11,058 nt of DNA from QQUD01 sp039029915 (GCA_039029915.1 JBCCFD010000253.1:1-11058), one strand, 5' to 3'; shown: positions 1 to 6,583, counted from the first letter of the stretch. Translations and numbers: made by a program. The notes: generated by a model from the sequence alone, not told the origin.

Positions 1-183
1 GTCATAACCTATTACCTTGGTGGCAATGGTTTTGCCCGCCAGTATGTACGTCCGGCGAATGTTGACGTCTAGCATTTCGGCCGTATAGCCGGTGCCGTTG
101 ACAATGGCTTGGATTTCTGTCTGGGTTAAGGCCCGACCTTGGATTTGGACTTCGTCAATACGGCCGTTTCCTACCTCGCTATA
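1..183 (-). pseudogene. 5'-truncated LamG/RHS-type surface protein remnant, running off the window
   Basis: The minus strand is open for 61 codons from base 183 to base 1 and reads on past the window edge. It begins in the middle of a domain with GNGRIDEVQIQGRALTQTEI, which resembles the end of LamG/concanavalin A-like domains (typically GxIDEVRIYxRALSxxEI). It then continues with TYILAGKTIATKVIGYD, resembling the YxxGGxxIAxR segment of RHS/YD-repeat proteins. No start codon precedes the homologous part: a TAA in the same frame sits at 184-186, directly beside it. Most of the LamG domain is therefore missing and the gene looks cut by recombination or deletion near base 183. The domain names rest on remembered family patterns. 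The alternative is a still functional gene reached by a frameshift, or started at an internal ATG, outside what can be judged here. Confidence 0.5.
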
Positions 184-210
184 TTAACAACCCTTCAAAC
201 TGACATCAAA

Positions 211-275
211 AAATAAACGCGAAGACGCAAAGAACGCAGAGAAAATGATAAAACGCACACCCTCTGCGACCCTGC
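211..275. repeat. Degenerate CGC-AAAGA intergenic repeat with inverted CGCAGAG/CTCTGCG arms
   Basis: The stretch contains spaced units ACGCGAAG, ACGCAAAG and AACGCAGAG, followed by CCTCTGCGACCCTGCG. CGCAGAG (235-241) and CTCTGCG (262-268) are perfect inverse complements separated by 20 bases. This pattern resembles the short intergenic repeats rich in 'ACGCAAAG' seen in many environmental bacterial genomes (from memory). It lies between the 3' end of the phosphatase gene and the truncated surface-protein remnant. It could fold as an RNA hairpin downstream of the phosphatase gene, but no U-tract marks it as an intrinsic terminator. Confidence 0.5.
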
Positions 276-297
276 GACTCCACTATTCGGGGAATTA

Positions 298-1713
298 TCA
301 ATTACAATCTTTGTTAGTGAAGTGAAATATGCATTCGTAATTTTTAAATTGAAGGCTTACGATCTTTCCTTTAATTCCTTTGACTTCCTCATAAAAACGT
401 TTTGGCTGAGCGATACCATCAATAGTTAATAACCAATCTGGTCCTATGTCCAATATTTTGGGGTCAGTATTCATATCATGTACTACCCTAGCTTGAAACA
501 GGCCAGCTCCTTTTTTCCCTGCTTGTCCATCTGCCTCATAGGTTAGTTCCCCTGAGCTTAACCAGATTAACCAACATGAATTCACAATGTTCCGTGTTTC
601 TTGAAGTTTCCCATCTTTAAATATTTGAAAGGATGTCATTTGATTTTCGTTTTGAGGAATGAACCCTTTTTCACAGGCATGTTCAAACGCCTCAGTGGAA
701 GTAGCAACAAGCAGCATATCAACCCCTCTGTCTTTAAGACGATTGGCGATATCTAAAACCTGTTGATCGCGTTTGTCCTTACTGACGTCCCGAATGTAGA
801 CTGCCAAAATTTGGTTGGGATATTGATTGACCACCTCTTGATAAATTTCAGGGTCTTTTTGACCGCTGTCCCCAATTAAAATAAACGGCAAATTGGGGTA
901 CGTTTTTAAAATCGTGTGAATCTGCGTTAGCTTGTGTGACTTGTGGCCGCTGGTTAAAAGCTGCTCCTTTGATAGGCCATAATCTTTAAGAAAAAGTGGC
1001 CCCCTTGGAATGTTTTGATTTTCCATAAAATCAACCAGCATCGGGTATAAATTCCAAGGACTGCTCGAGACGTAAAACATGGGGTTTTTGCCGCGGGTGA
1101 GGGATTGATAAAAGTGAGCGACACCATCAAAGGGAAGGCGGGTTTTGGCGTTGTAAAGAAACATCCATTTGATGGCGTCGATGACGTTTGTGGCGCTACT
1201 TTTTAAAATTGTGTCATCAATATCACTAATGATGCCAAATTCGGCCGTTTTTTCGGCCACCACAATTTCGCCAACGGCCGTTACTGGTTTTGGCATTTTC
1301 CGAGGGGCTTCCAATAGTTTTAATTGAACCGGAAATCGGTAAACATCTTCAGTTAACGGCGTCTCTGGTTTAAAGGTCATGGTAAAAAAACCTTCCTCAT
1401 CAGAAACGGCCGTTTGAACCATACCGGCACAGGTGGCCTCGACCACAGCGTTAGGAACTTCATCACTTTCCAGAAAACGATACGTCTTTAAAATATTCTG
1501 CCAGACTGAATCATCAGCCATTGGCGGTTTATCCCCTTCGTCTTCCAAAATTCGCCCTTTGATCGTGAGCTGGTCTTGATTACCAAAGCCCATGTAAGGT
1601 TGAATTAAGAGCGGATCATCCAATCCTGCTGACGTAGCAAGTTTTTCTTTTAGCCAATCAAGGCTATTTTCAATGGTTGTGATTATAGTACCGAGCCATT
1701 GCTTAAAACTCAT
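298..1713 (-). CDS. App1/DUF2183 family phosphatase (phosphatidate phosphatase-like, HAD-type)
   Basis: This 471-residue protein carries the catalytic domain of the App1 (DUF2183) family, whose yeast member dephosphorylates phosphatidate. HAD-type motifs are in order: ISDIDDTILKSS with D164 and D166 of DxDxT; YVSSSPW at 214-220 with the motif II serines; the basic HKSHK stretch at 257-261; and IGDSGQKD at 280-287 as the last acidic motif. Residues about 85-155 look like a beta-rich accessory domain (VPNAVVEATC, DEEGFFTMTF) often found ahead of this catalytic domain. About 100 C-terminal residues (370-471) do not look like App1 and I do not recognise them. The ATG at 1713 is supported by AAGGAG at 1720-1725 with a 6-base gap. 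No signal peptide or membrane segment is evident, so it is probably cytoplasmic or membrane-peripheral. The exact substrate in bacteria is not shown. The gene stands alone, transcribed away from its neighbours. Confidence 0.88.
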   Translation of the reverse strand: MSFKQWLGTIITTIENSLDWLKEKLATSAGLDDPLLIQPYMGFGNQDQLTIKGRILEDEGDKPPMADDSVWQNILKTYRFLESDEVPNAVVEATCAGMVQTAVSDEEGFFTMTFKPETPLTEDVYRFPVQLKLLEAPRKMPKPVTAVGEIVVAEKTAEFGIISDIDDTILKSSATNVIDAIKWMFLYNAKTRLPFDGVAHFYQSLTRGKNPMFYVSSSPWNLYPMLVDFMENQNIPRGPLFLKDYGLSKEQLLTSGHKSHKLTQIHTILKTYPNLPFILIGDSGQKDPEIYQEVVNQYPNQILAVYIRDVSKDKRDQQVLDIANRLKDRGVDMLLVATSTEAFEHACEKGFIPQNENQMTSFQIFKDGKLQETRNIVNSCWLIWLSSGELTYEADGQAGKKGAGLFQARVVHDMNTDPKILDIGPDWLLTIDGIAQPKRFYEEVKGIKGKIVSLQFKNYECIFHFTNKDCN

Positions 1714-1749
1714 TTATTGCTCCTTGGGCCACGCGTTCCGTTTGCGACT

Positions 1750-1778
1750 TTGTCACCAAAGTTTTTTAATAATATAAC
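1750..1778 (+). promoter_or_regulatory. Candidate sigma70-type promoter upstream of the 50-residue membrane peptide
   Basis: TTGTCA (1750-1755) and TATAAC (1773-1778) are each five of six to consensus and are separated by exactly 17 bases. Transcription would start near 1785 and read toward the small membrane peptide gene at 1954, giving a leader of about 170 bases. No competing good promoter for the divergent phosphatase gene was found by eye. Confidence 0.45.
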
Positions 1779-1953
1779 GGAGTATCTACATCTTGCTGTT
1801 TGTGAAAGTATAAAAGTTCCTAACAAAAAAGATAAATAGTTAACAGGTGGTACCGTAGTTTCATGATATTCTAATTTCGTAAGGCAAATTGTAAGGGATT
1901 TTTAAGAGAAAGACTCGACCAGCAGTAACGGTCAGTAGTAATGGAGACTCATC

Positions 1954-2106
1954 ATGGTCGTATCTTTAGGATTTATTTTTGTTGTATTGTTAGTTGGTTT
2001 TCTTCTTGGTTTATTTAGTCCGGTATTTTTTATGCTTTATTTTGTTATGCGGGCTGAAACACCAGGTCACGTTGTATCTACACATCACGAAGCTCTAGAA
2101 GGATAG
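1954..2106 (+). CDS. Small single-pass membrane protein, 50 residues, unknown function
   Basis: An ATG at 1954 follows GGAG (1943-1946) with a 7-base gap and opens 50 codons ending in TAG. Residues 3-32 are strongly hydrophobic (FIFVVLLVGFLLGLF, then SPVFFMLYFVM), forming one long or two short membrane segments. A polar tail of about 18 residues follows, RAETPGHVVSTHHEALEG, with three histidines. A candidate promoter lies upstream and an intrinsic terminator lies 85 bases downstream, so it may be an independent short transcript. The family is not recognised. Small hydrophobic peptides of this kind can be membrane-complex subunits, toxins or regulators, but nothing here selects among these. 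The alternative is chance coding in AT-rich DNA; the good ribosome binding site and the ordered hydrophobic/polar layout argue against it. Confidence 0.6.
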   Translation: MVVSLGFIFVVLLVGFLLGLFSPVFFMLYFVMRAETPGHVVSTHHEALEG

Positions 2107-2119
2107 AGTTCGAGTTGTT

Positions 2120-2186
2120 CTTGCGCAAGTAGCTACTAACTTTTATTGATTCACAATTTATTTATTTATTTTATACAGTAGTTACT
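2120..2186. promoter_or_regulatory. Paired palindromes flanking a weak promoter: possible operator region
   Basis: CTTGCGCAAG (2120-2129) and AGTAGCTACT (2128-2137) are perfect 10-base palindromes that abut. A second near-copy, AGTAGTTACT, lies at 2177-2186, with centres 49 bases apart. Between them is a candidate promoter, TTCACA (2150-2155), 16 bases, TATACA (2172-2177), pointing toward the aminotransferase. The arrangement would suit a dimeric repressor acting on that promoter, but this is inference and short palindromes also occur by chance. Confidence 0.3.
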
Positions 2187-2190
2187 CAGA

Positions 2191-2227
2191 AGCGGCACCG
2201 AAAAAATCGGTGTCGCTTTTTGTTTTT
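2191..2227 (+). terminator. Rho-independent terminator upstream of the aminotransferase
   Basis: AGCGGCACCGA (2191-2201) pairs with TCGGTGTCGCT (2207-2217) across a 5-base A-rich loop, with one G-U pair, followed by TTTTTGTTTTT. It most simply ends the transcript of the 50-residue membrane peptide gene. Because it stands 58 bases before the aminotransferase start and just downstream of a weak promoter, it could instead act as a leader terminator (attenuator) for that gene. No leader peptide or alternative fold was identified. Confidence 0.8.
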
Positions 2228-2270
2228 CTGGATTTTACGACATGTTCAGGTAAAGTGGGGAAAAGTAATA

Positions 2271-2276
2271 GAGGAG
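2271..2276 (+). promoter_or_regulatory. Ribosome binding site that fixes the aminotransferase start at a TTG
   Basis: GAGGAG stands 8 bases before TTG at 2285. The longer reading frame from GTG at 2210 would begin inside the terminator stem and would add 25 residues with no family resemblance. The site therefore decides for the TTG start. Confidence 0.75.
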
Positions 2277-2284
2277 ACCATCAC

Positions 2285-3451
2285 TTGAACCATCAATTTG
2301 CCAATCGAATAAATGCTCAATCCAATGTCCATTGGTTAACCGTCCATAAACTGATTCACGAAAAACAAGCGCAGGGTGTTGATGTCATCCAAATTTCATC
2401 AGGCAATCCTGATACTCCAACGCCAGATGCTGTGGTTCAAACGCTGCGTGAAGCGTCGCTTGACCCCACATTCCATCGCTACCCATTTAGTTTCCAAACT
2501 GAACTCAATAACGCTATTGCTAGCTGGTATCAAAACCGCTTTGGTGTCGACTTAGATTCCCAGAAAGAGGTGTTCCCTTTGCTGGGCTCACAGCAGGGGA
2601 TTGGCAACTTGGGGCTAGCTATCATGGAGCCAGGCACATATGCGCTCGTTACAGATCCTGCCTATGGCAGCTATGCTAGAGCGACCCAATTTGCCGGTGG
2701 AGAGGTTTACATCATGCCCATTTCCCGTGAGCAAGGGTATTTGCCAGACTTAACGGCCGTTCCTGCCCAAGTTCTTGAAAAAACCCGCTTGCTATGGCTC
2801 AACTACCCCAATAATCCTACCGGAGCTATTGCGCCACTATCCTTTTTTGAGGAAGTAGTTGCATTTGCCAAACAGCACAACATCATCGTTTGTCATGATA
2901 ATGCATACTCAGAAATTAGCTTCGACGGCTATCAGGCCCCTAGCTTTTTAGCCGTTGACGGTGCCAAAGAAGTTGGCATTGAAATCAACACGATGAGCAA
3001 AGCGTTCAACATGGCGGGTTGGCGCGTAGGCATGGCGGTGGGGAATGCAAAGGTTCTATCCGCCATGATGCAGGTGCAGCGGAACACGATGATGGGCATC
3101 TTTGGCCCCATCCAAATGGCAACTATCGAAGCCTTAACCGGTGATCAAACTTGGATCGAAGAACGGAATCAAATGTATCAACAGCGGCGAGATATTGTTG
3201 TTGATGGCCTCCAACAAGCTGGGTTTGATGTGGAACCACCTAAAGCGACGCTTTACGTTTGGGCAAAACTCCCAGCCGGAAATGAAGATTCGTTTGAATT
3301 TTCCAAGAGGCTTTTAGACAAAACGGGCGTTTGGATCTCATCAGGTAGCTTTTTTGGCGAAGGGGGAAAACAGTATGTGCGGGCAACATTAACTGTACCA
3401 ACGGAGCGATTACAGGAAGCGATGACACGACTTCAGACGGTTTCGCTATAA
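2285..3451 (+). CDS. PLP-dependent class I/II aminotransferase, LL-diaminopimelate aminotransferase-like
   Basis: This 388-residue fold-type I aminotransferase transfers an amino group using pyridoxal phosphate. The sequence is closest in my memory to the DapL branch (LL-diaminopimelate aminotransferase, lysine and cell-wall precursor synthesis): ISSGNPDTPTP near the start, HRYPF, LLGSQQGIGNL for phosphate binding, NYPNNPTGAI (174-183), CHDNAYSEISFDGY (203-216), then TMSKAFNMAGWRVG with the Schiff-base lysine K239. YVRATL near the C-terminus supplies the arginine R366 that binds the substrate carboxylate. The start is TTG 2285, chosen for its GAGGAG site and because upstream codons cross a terminator hairpin. 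Length is normal for the family. No other lysine-pathway gene is nearby, so alanine or aspartate aminotransferase activity cannot be excluded. It acts in the cytoplasm. Confidence 0.88.
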   Translation: MNHQFANRINAQSNVHWLTVHKLIHEKQAQGVDVIQISSGNPDTPTPDAVVQTLREASLDPTFHRYPFSFQTELNNAIASWYQNRFGVDLDSQKEVFPLLGSQQGIGNLGLAIMEPGTYALVTDPAYGSYARATQFAGGEVYIMPISREQGYLPDLTAVPAQVLEKTRLLWLNYPNNPTGAIAPLSFFEEVVAFAKQHNIIVCHDNAYSEISFDGYQAPSFLAVDGAKEVGIEINTMSKAFNMAGWRVGMAVGNAKVLSAMMQVQRNTMMGIFGPIQMATIEALTGDQTWIEERNQMYQQRRDIVVDGLQQAGFDVEPPKATLYVWAKLPAGNEDSFEFSKRLLDKTGVWISSGSFFGEGGKQYVRATLTVPTERLQEAMTRLQTVSL

Positions 3452-3528
3452 AATTGGCAAAGTTTGGCATAAAAATAGTAACAATCAGCAGCTTTTTTTA
3501 GGTATTCTGGTGTAAAAGGAGCAACCTA

Positions 3529-3885
3529 ATGACTGCTGAATTTTTCTTTTTTGTGGCCTTGTCATTTATTCTGACCCATGAGCTTGATGCGATTAAACAA
3601 CGGGAGTGGCGCATCATTCCATTAACCAGCTTCTTAAATGATAGGTTAGGGTATTTGGTTTTTACAGTGCTGCATGTGCCTCTGTTTTTGATCTTGTTTT
3701 GGTTGCTGTTTTCGGGTGATAGCTTAAATCTGTCGTTGATGAGAGGGTTAAACATCTTTTTTGTGATCCATCTTTTCTTGCATCTTCTGCTTATCAAACA
3801 TCCTAAAAATGAATTTACAAATGCCTTATCTTGGCTTTTAATTACTGGGGCAGGAATTTCAGGTGGGGTGAGTCTGCTGATTTGA
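3529..3885 (+). CDS. Small four-helix membrane protein with HELDA motif (DUF6713-like)
   Basis: This 118-residue protein has four likely membrane segments: about 3-17, 42-62, 74-90 and 97-118. Just after the first helix comes THELDAIKQREWR (16-28), a pattern I associate with small membrane proteins of the DUF6713 type; that name is from memory and needs a profile search. Histidines sit inside or at the ends of helices: H17, H49, H81, H85 and H91, with E18 and D20 nearby, which could form a metal or haem site. AAGGAG at 3516-3521 stands 7 bases before the ATG. It follows the aminotransferase by 77 bases on the same strand and may be co-transcribed, though no functional link is evident. It ends just before a perfect palindrome. 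The biochemical role is unknown. Confidence 0.82.
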   Translation: MTAEFFFFVALSFILTHELDAIKQREWRIIPLTSFLNDRLGYLVFTVLHVPLFLILFWLLFSGDSLNLSLMRGLNIFFVIHLFLHLLLIKHPKNEFTNALSWLLITGAGISGGVSLLI

Positions 3886-3886
3886 T

Positions 3887-3915
3887 AGAAGTGTCCCAAA
3901 GTTTGGGACACTTCT
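3887..3915. terminator. Perfect 29-bp palindrome after the membrane protein gene; possible terminator hairpin
   Basis: AGAAGTGTCCCAAA (3887-3900) and TTTGGGACACTTCT (3902-3915) are perfect inverse complements around a single central G. As RNA it would form a strong hairpin 1 base after the stop codon of the small membrane protein. Neither strand has a following T-tract, so it is not a textbook intrinsic terminator. It could be a 3'-end stabiliser, a factor-assisted terminator, a dispersed palindromic repeat or a protein-binding dyad. Confidence 0.45.
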
Positions 3916-4013
3916 CATAGCCATCAACGGATCGTAAATTCTCTCGTGAGATTTTATTAAAAAAAGAAGTCTGTTTTTCGTCATAATCGGTAAAGTGAAT
4001 TAGACTCATTTTT

Positions 4014-4877
4014 ATGAAGAGATTCTTATTTGCCATTATTTCTATATTCATCGTTGTTGGGTGTTCTGGTCAGGCAGTGGAACCAACACCTGTGGTTCGT
4101 GATGTTCAGGTTACCCTTGTTAATTCGGAAATCACGCCAGGATTCAGCCGCATTGCTATCGCTTTGTTCGACAGCAATAATCAATTCATTCATGATGCTG
4201 AAGTTGAATTTGAATATTTTGATTTAACGGATATTGATAATCCTGTGTCTGAATCGAGCGCAACGGCCGTTACCCGTCAGACAGCAGATGGATTCACCAC
4301 CATTTATACTCATTTCCGCACCTTAGAGCGGGCGGGGTCTTGGGGCTTGCAGGTAAATGCGTCATTTCCCGATGGCTCCATTGCTCAACAGGGCATCGCG
4401 TTTCAAGTTGTGACTGAAGCCGTTTCGTTCCCCGTCGGATTAAAAGCCCCGCCGGTTGATACATTGACACGAGCCGTTGTAGACGATATTTCACTGATCA
4501 CGACCGCTTTTGAACCCGTCCCTGCTTTTTACGATCTAAGTATTCGTGACGCGTTAGAAAATGAAAAACCAACCATTATTTACTTTAGCACCCCTGCGTT
4601 TTGTCAGACCCGACTTTGTGCCCCGGGGTATGAAGAACTGGCTGATTTTCATGAAGATGCAGCGAATGAATATAATTTTGTGCATATTGAGGTATTTGAA
4701 GGCTTGCCCAACCCCGCAGAATCTGGCTGGCCTTTAGCCCCGGCCATGGTGGCTTTTGGGCTAACCACAGAGCCTTGGCTTTATGTTGTTGATGCGTCTG
4801 GAACCGTTGTGATGCGCCTAGAGGGGCTGTTTACGGCCGCTGAGCTTCAAGAAACACTTCCTGAGGTGCTTCAGTAG
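4014..4877 (+). CDS. Lipoprotein with C-terminal thioredoxin-like domain (CX4C)
   Basis: This 287-residue exported lipoprotein starts with MKRFLFAIISIFIVVGC, a type II signal peptide whose lipobox ends at the lipidated C17. Residues about 28-135 form a beta-rich, Ig- or YtkA-like region (VQVTLVNSEITPG, HDAEVEFEY, GSWGLQVNASF). Residues about 170-287 look like a thioredoxin fold: FYDLSIRDALENEKPTIIYF, then C197 and C202 in FCQTRLCAP, then the TEP stretch at 252-254 where thioredoxins have their cis-proline, then LYVVDASGTVV. The paired cysteines are spaced CX4C rather than the usual CXXC; related exported Trx-like proteins with FCxxxxCxP are known to me, but their redox role is not well established. 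The start has no clear ribosome binding site; the signal peptide confirms it. The sulfatase starts 18 bases after its stop, so the two are probably co-transcribed. It acts on the outer face of the membrane. Confidence 0.85.
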   Translation: MKRFLFAIISIFIVVGCSGQAVEPTPVVRDVQVTLVNSEITPGFSRIAIALFDSNNQFIHDAEVEFEYFDLTDIDNPVSESSATAVTRQTADGFTTIYTHFRTLERAGSWGLQVNASFPDGSIAQQGIAFQVVTEAVSFPVGLKAPPVDTLTRAVVDDISLITTAFEPVPAFYDLSIRDALENEKPTIIYFSTPAFCQTRLCAPGYEELADFHEDAANEYNFVHIEVFEGLPNPAESGWPLAPAMVAFGLTTEPWLYVVDASGTVVMRLEGLFTAAELQETLPEVLQ

Positions 4878-4895
4878 TAAAACTTTGAGTGTAGT

Positions 4896-6203
4896 ATGAG
4901 CCAGCCTAATATTATTTACATCCACTCCCACGACACAGGTCGGTATATTCAGCCTTATGGGCATGCCGTCAAGACGCCTAACCTGCAAAAGCTAGCTGAG
5001 CAGGGCGTTTTGTTTCGCCAAAATTTTTGCGTTAATCCGACGTGTAGCCCCAGTCGAGCGGCACTTTTAACCGGTTGTTATCCGCATGAAAATGGCATGA
5101 CCGGTTTAGTGAATCGAGGGTGGCGCCTGCATGATTATGATCAGCATATGGTGCACACTTTGAAGCAAGCCGGTTATGAAACGGTGCTGGCTGGGCTTCA
5201 GCACGTGGCACCAGCTATTGATGGCAAAGCGCCGTGGCAGGTCATTGGGTATGATCGTTTTTTAGAAGGTGAGGCGGAGGGAGAAACGGCCGTTTACCTC
5301 AATCAACCCCATGAACGCCCTTTCTTTCTGGCCGTAGGTTTTTTTGAAGCGCATCGCGAGTTCCCACCGCTTGAAGATATTGATGAAAATCCAAATTACT
5401 GTCTGCCGCCAGCCCCTCTGCCGGATACACCCGAAATGCGGCAGGATATGGCTCGCTATAAAGCCAGCGTAGCGCAGCTTGATGCAAAAATTGGTGTCGT
5501 GCTTGAGGCGTTAGAAAAAAGCGGGCTTGCTGAAAACACATTGGTTATTTGCACTACCGATCACGGGCTGGCTTTCCCTAAAATGAAGTGTAACCTTCAA
5601 GATTCAGGCATTGGCACGATGCTCATCCTGCGCGGCCCCGGCAGGTTTGCTGGTGGTAAAGTGGTCGATCAGATGACGTCTCATCTTGATCTATTCCCTA
5701 CCCTATGTGAGCTGGCCGCCATTGATCGCCCCAACTGGCTCCGCGGAAAATCGCTTTTGCCGCTGATGGACGATTCACAGGATGAGCTGCACAACGCGCT
5801 CTATTTTCAAGTCAACTACCATGCTGCTTTTGAACCTATGCGGGCTGTTCGCACGCCGCGCTGGAAATATATTCGGCGCTTTGATGACCGGAAAACGGTC
5901 GTTTTGCCCAATATTGATGAGGGTGAAAGTAAATCATACCTATTAGCTCACGGCCTACAAACCGCTCAAATTGAATCAGAGTTGCTATTTGACCTAATCT
6001 TTGATCCAAATGAGGCGAATAATCTTGCTAGCCACCCAACTCATCAAAAAACGCTCAATGAGATGAGGGCTCGACTGGATGAATGGATGGTTGAAACGAA
6101 TGATCCATTGAGAAACGGCCGTGTTTTTGCACCAGCAACAGGGATGATCAATGATCCCAATGCAATGTCCCCTAAAGAACCCCTCCATCCAATTGGTGAA
6201 TAA
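4896..6203 (+). CDS. Type I sulfatase (formylglycine-dependent, alkaline phosphatase superfamily)
   Basis: This 435-residue hydrolase removes sulfate from an ester or sulfamate. It has the full C-x-P-S-R signature, CSPSRAALLTG, in which C50 would be converted to formylglycine, the catalytic residue. Metal and substrate residues expected of the family are visible: HSHDTG at 10-15 near the N-terminus, TTDHGLAFPKMK at 220-231 with D222 and H223, and a basic KYIRRF stretch late in the protein. The N-terminal and CxPSR regions resemble the heparan N-sulfatase (SGSH-like) group in my memory, but the substrate cannot be read from sequence alone. No signal peptide is present, so the enzyme appears cytoplasmic. 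No formylglycine-generating enzyme is in the window, so maturation needs one elsewhere. The ATG has only a weak upstream site, consistent with reading through from the lipoprotein gene. Confidence 0.92.
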   Translation: MSQPNIIYIHSHDTGRYIQPYGHAVKTPNLQKLAEQGVLFRQNFCVNPTCSPSRAALLTGCYPHENGMTGLVNRGWRLHDYDQHMVHTLKQAGYETVLAGLQHVAPAIDGKAPWQVIGYDRFLEGEAEGETAVYLNQPHERPFFLAVGFFEAHREFPPLEDIDENPNYCLPPAPLPDTPEMRQDMARYKASVAQLDAKIGVVLEALEKSGLAENTLVICTTDHGLAFPKMKCNLQDSGIGTMLILRGPGRFAGGKVVDQMTSHLDLFPTLCELAAIDRPNWLRGKSLLPLMDDSQDELHNALYFQVNYHAAFEPMRAVRTPRWKYIRRFDDRKTVVLPNIDEGESKSYLLAHGLQTAQIESELLFDLIFDPNEANNLASHPTHQKTLNEMRARLDEWMVETNDPLRNGRVFAPATGMINDPNAMSPKEPLHPIGE

Positions 6204-6289
6204 AGTCATACTGGCAGCAAAGTGCTAAAAGCCAAAAACAATACTTTAGTTTCTATACGGCAATACCATCTTGTGAGTAAACTGCTCGT

Positions 6290-6583
6290 ATGGCAAAAGA
6301 CTCAGACTTAAATTTAGCAATTCATCAGCCAAAGACCTATCAAATTCGCTTAGAAGGCCATCTTTCTCAACGCTGGCAAAATTCATTCGAAGGATTTGAA
6401 ATTTTACTCGAAGAGGAAGGTACAACTCTGCTGATAGGGGCAGTTATTGATCAATCTGCCCTGTATGGCATGCTGAGAAAAGTGAGAGATTTGGGGTTGC
6501 CGCTCATATCATTAAATTGCGTTACTCATAAAACGGCCGTTGTTGCCCCTAAACAATCAGAGCAAATAAAGGATAGGTCATGA
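6290..6583 (+). CDS. Conserved small protein of unknown function, coupled to an oxidoreductase
   Basis: This 97-residue soluble protein has the pattern YQIRLEGHLSQRWQNSFEGF, then a glutamate-rich turn (LLEEEGTTLLIGAVIDQSAL) and YGMLRKVRDLGLPLISL. I recognise this pattern as a common small protein family in Chloroflexota and other soil or water bacteria, but I know of no assigned function. It is predicted to be an alpha/beta domain with no signal peptide or membrane segment; the last 15 residues are polar and probably disordered. Its stop overlaps the start of the next gene (ATGA at 6580-6583), implying translational coupling with the first oxidoreductase. No convincing ribosome binding site precedes the ATG. 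It heads the four-gene cluster that ends at 9028. Confidence 0.8.
   Translation: MAKDSDLNLAIHQPKTYQIRLEGHLSQRWQNSFEGFEILLEEEGTTLLIGAVIDQSALYGMLRKVRDLGLPLISLNCVTHKTAVVAPKQSEQIKDRS

Noticed and set aside
211..275. CRISPR array or tRNA in the repeat-bearing stretch
   Set aside because: Units are 8-9 bases and adjacent, with no constant repeat and unique spacer pattern, and no cloverleaf or T-loop sequence is present.
1941..2018. Earlier ATG at 1941 before the small membrane peptide
   Set aside because: It is in another frame, gives only 25 residues and has no upstream ribosome binding site; the GGAG fits the ATG at 1954.
2210..2284. GTG-initiated N-terminal extension of the aminotransferase
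   Set aside because: It begins inside the stem of an intrinsic terminator, encodes residues with no family resemblance, and has no ribosome binding site, whereas TTG 2285 has a good one.
3498..3911. Minus-strand frame of 137 codons opposite the small membrane protein
   Set aside because: It is the antisense of a well supported gene with its own ribosome binding site, and its start lies within the palindrome; no recognisable protein pattern.
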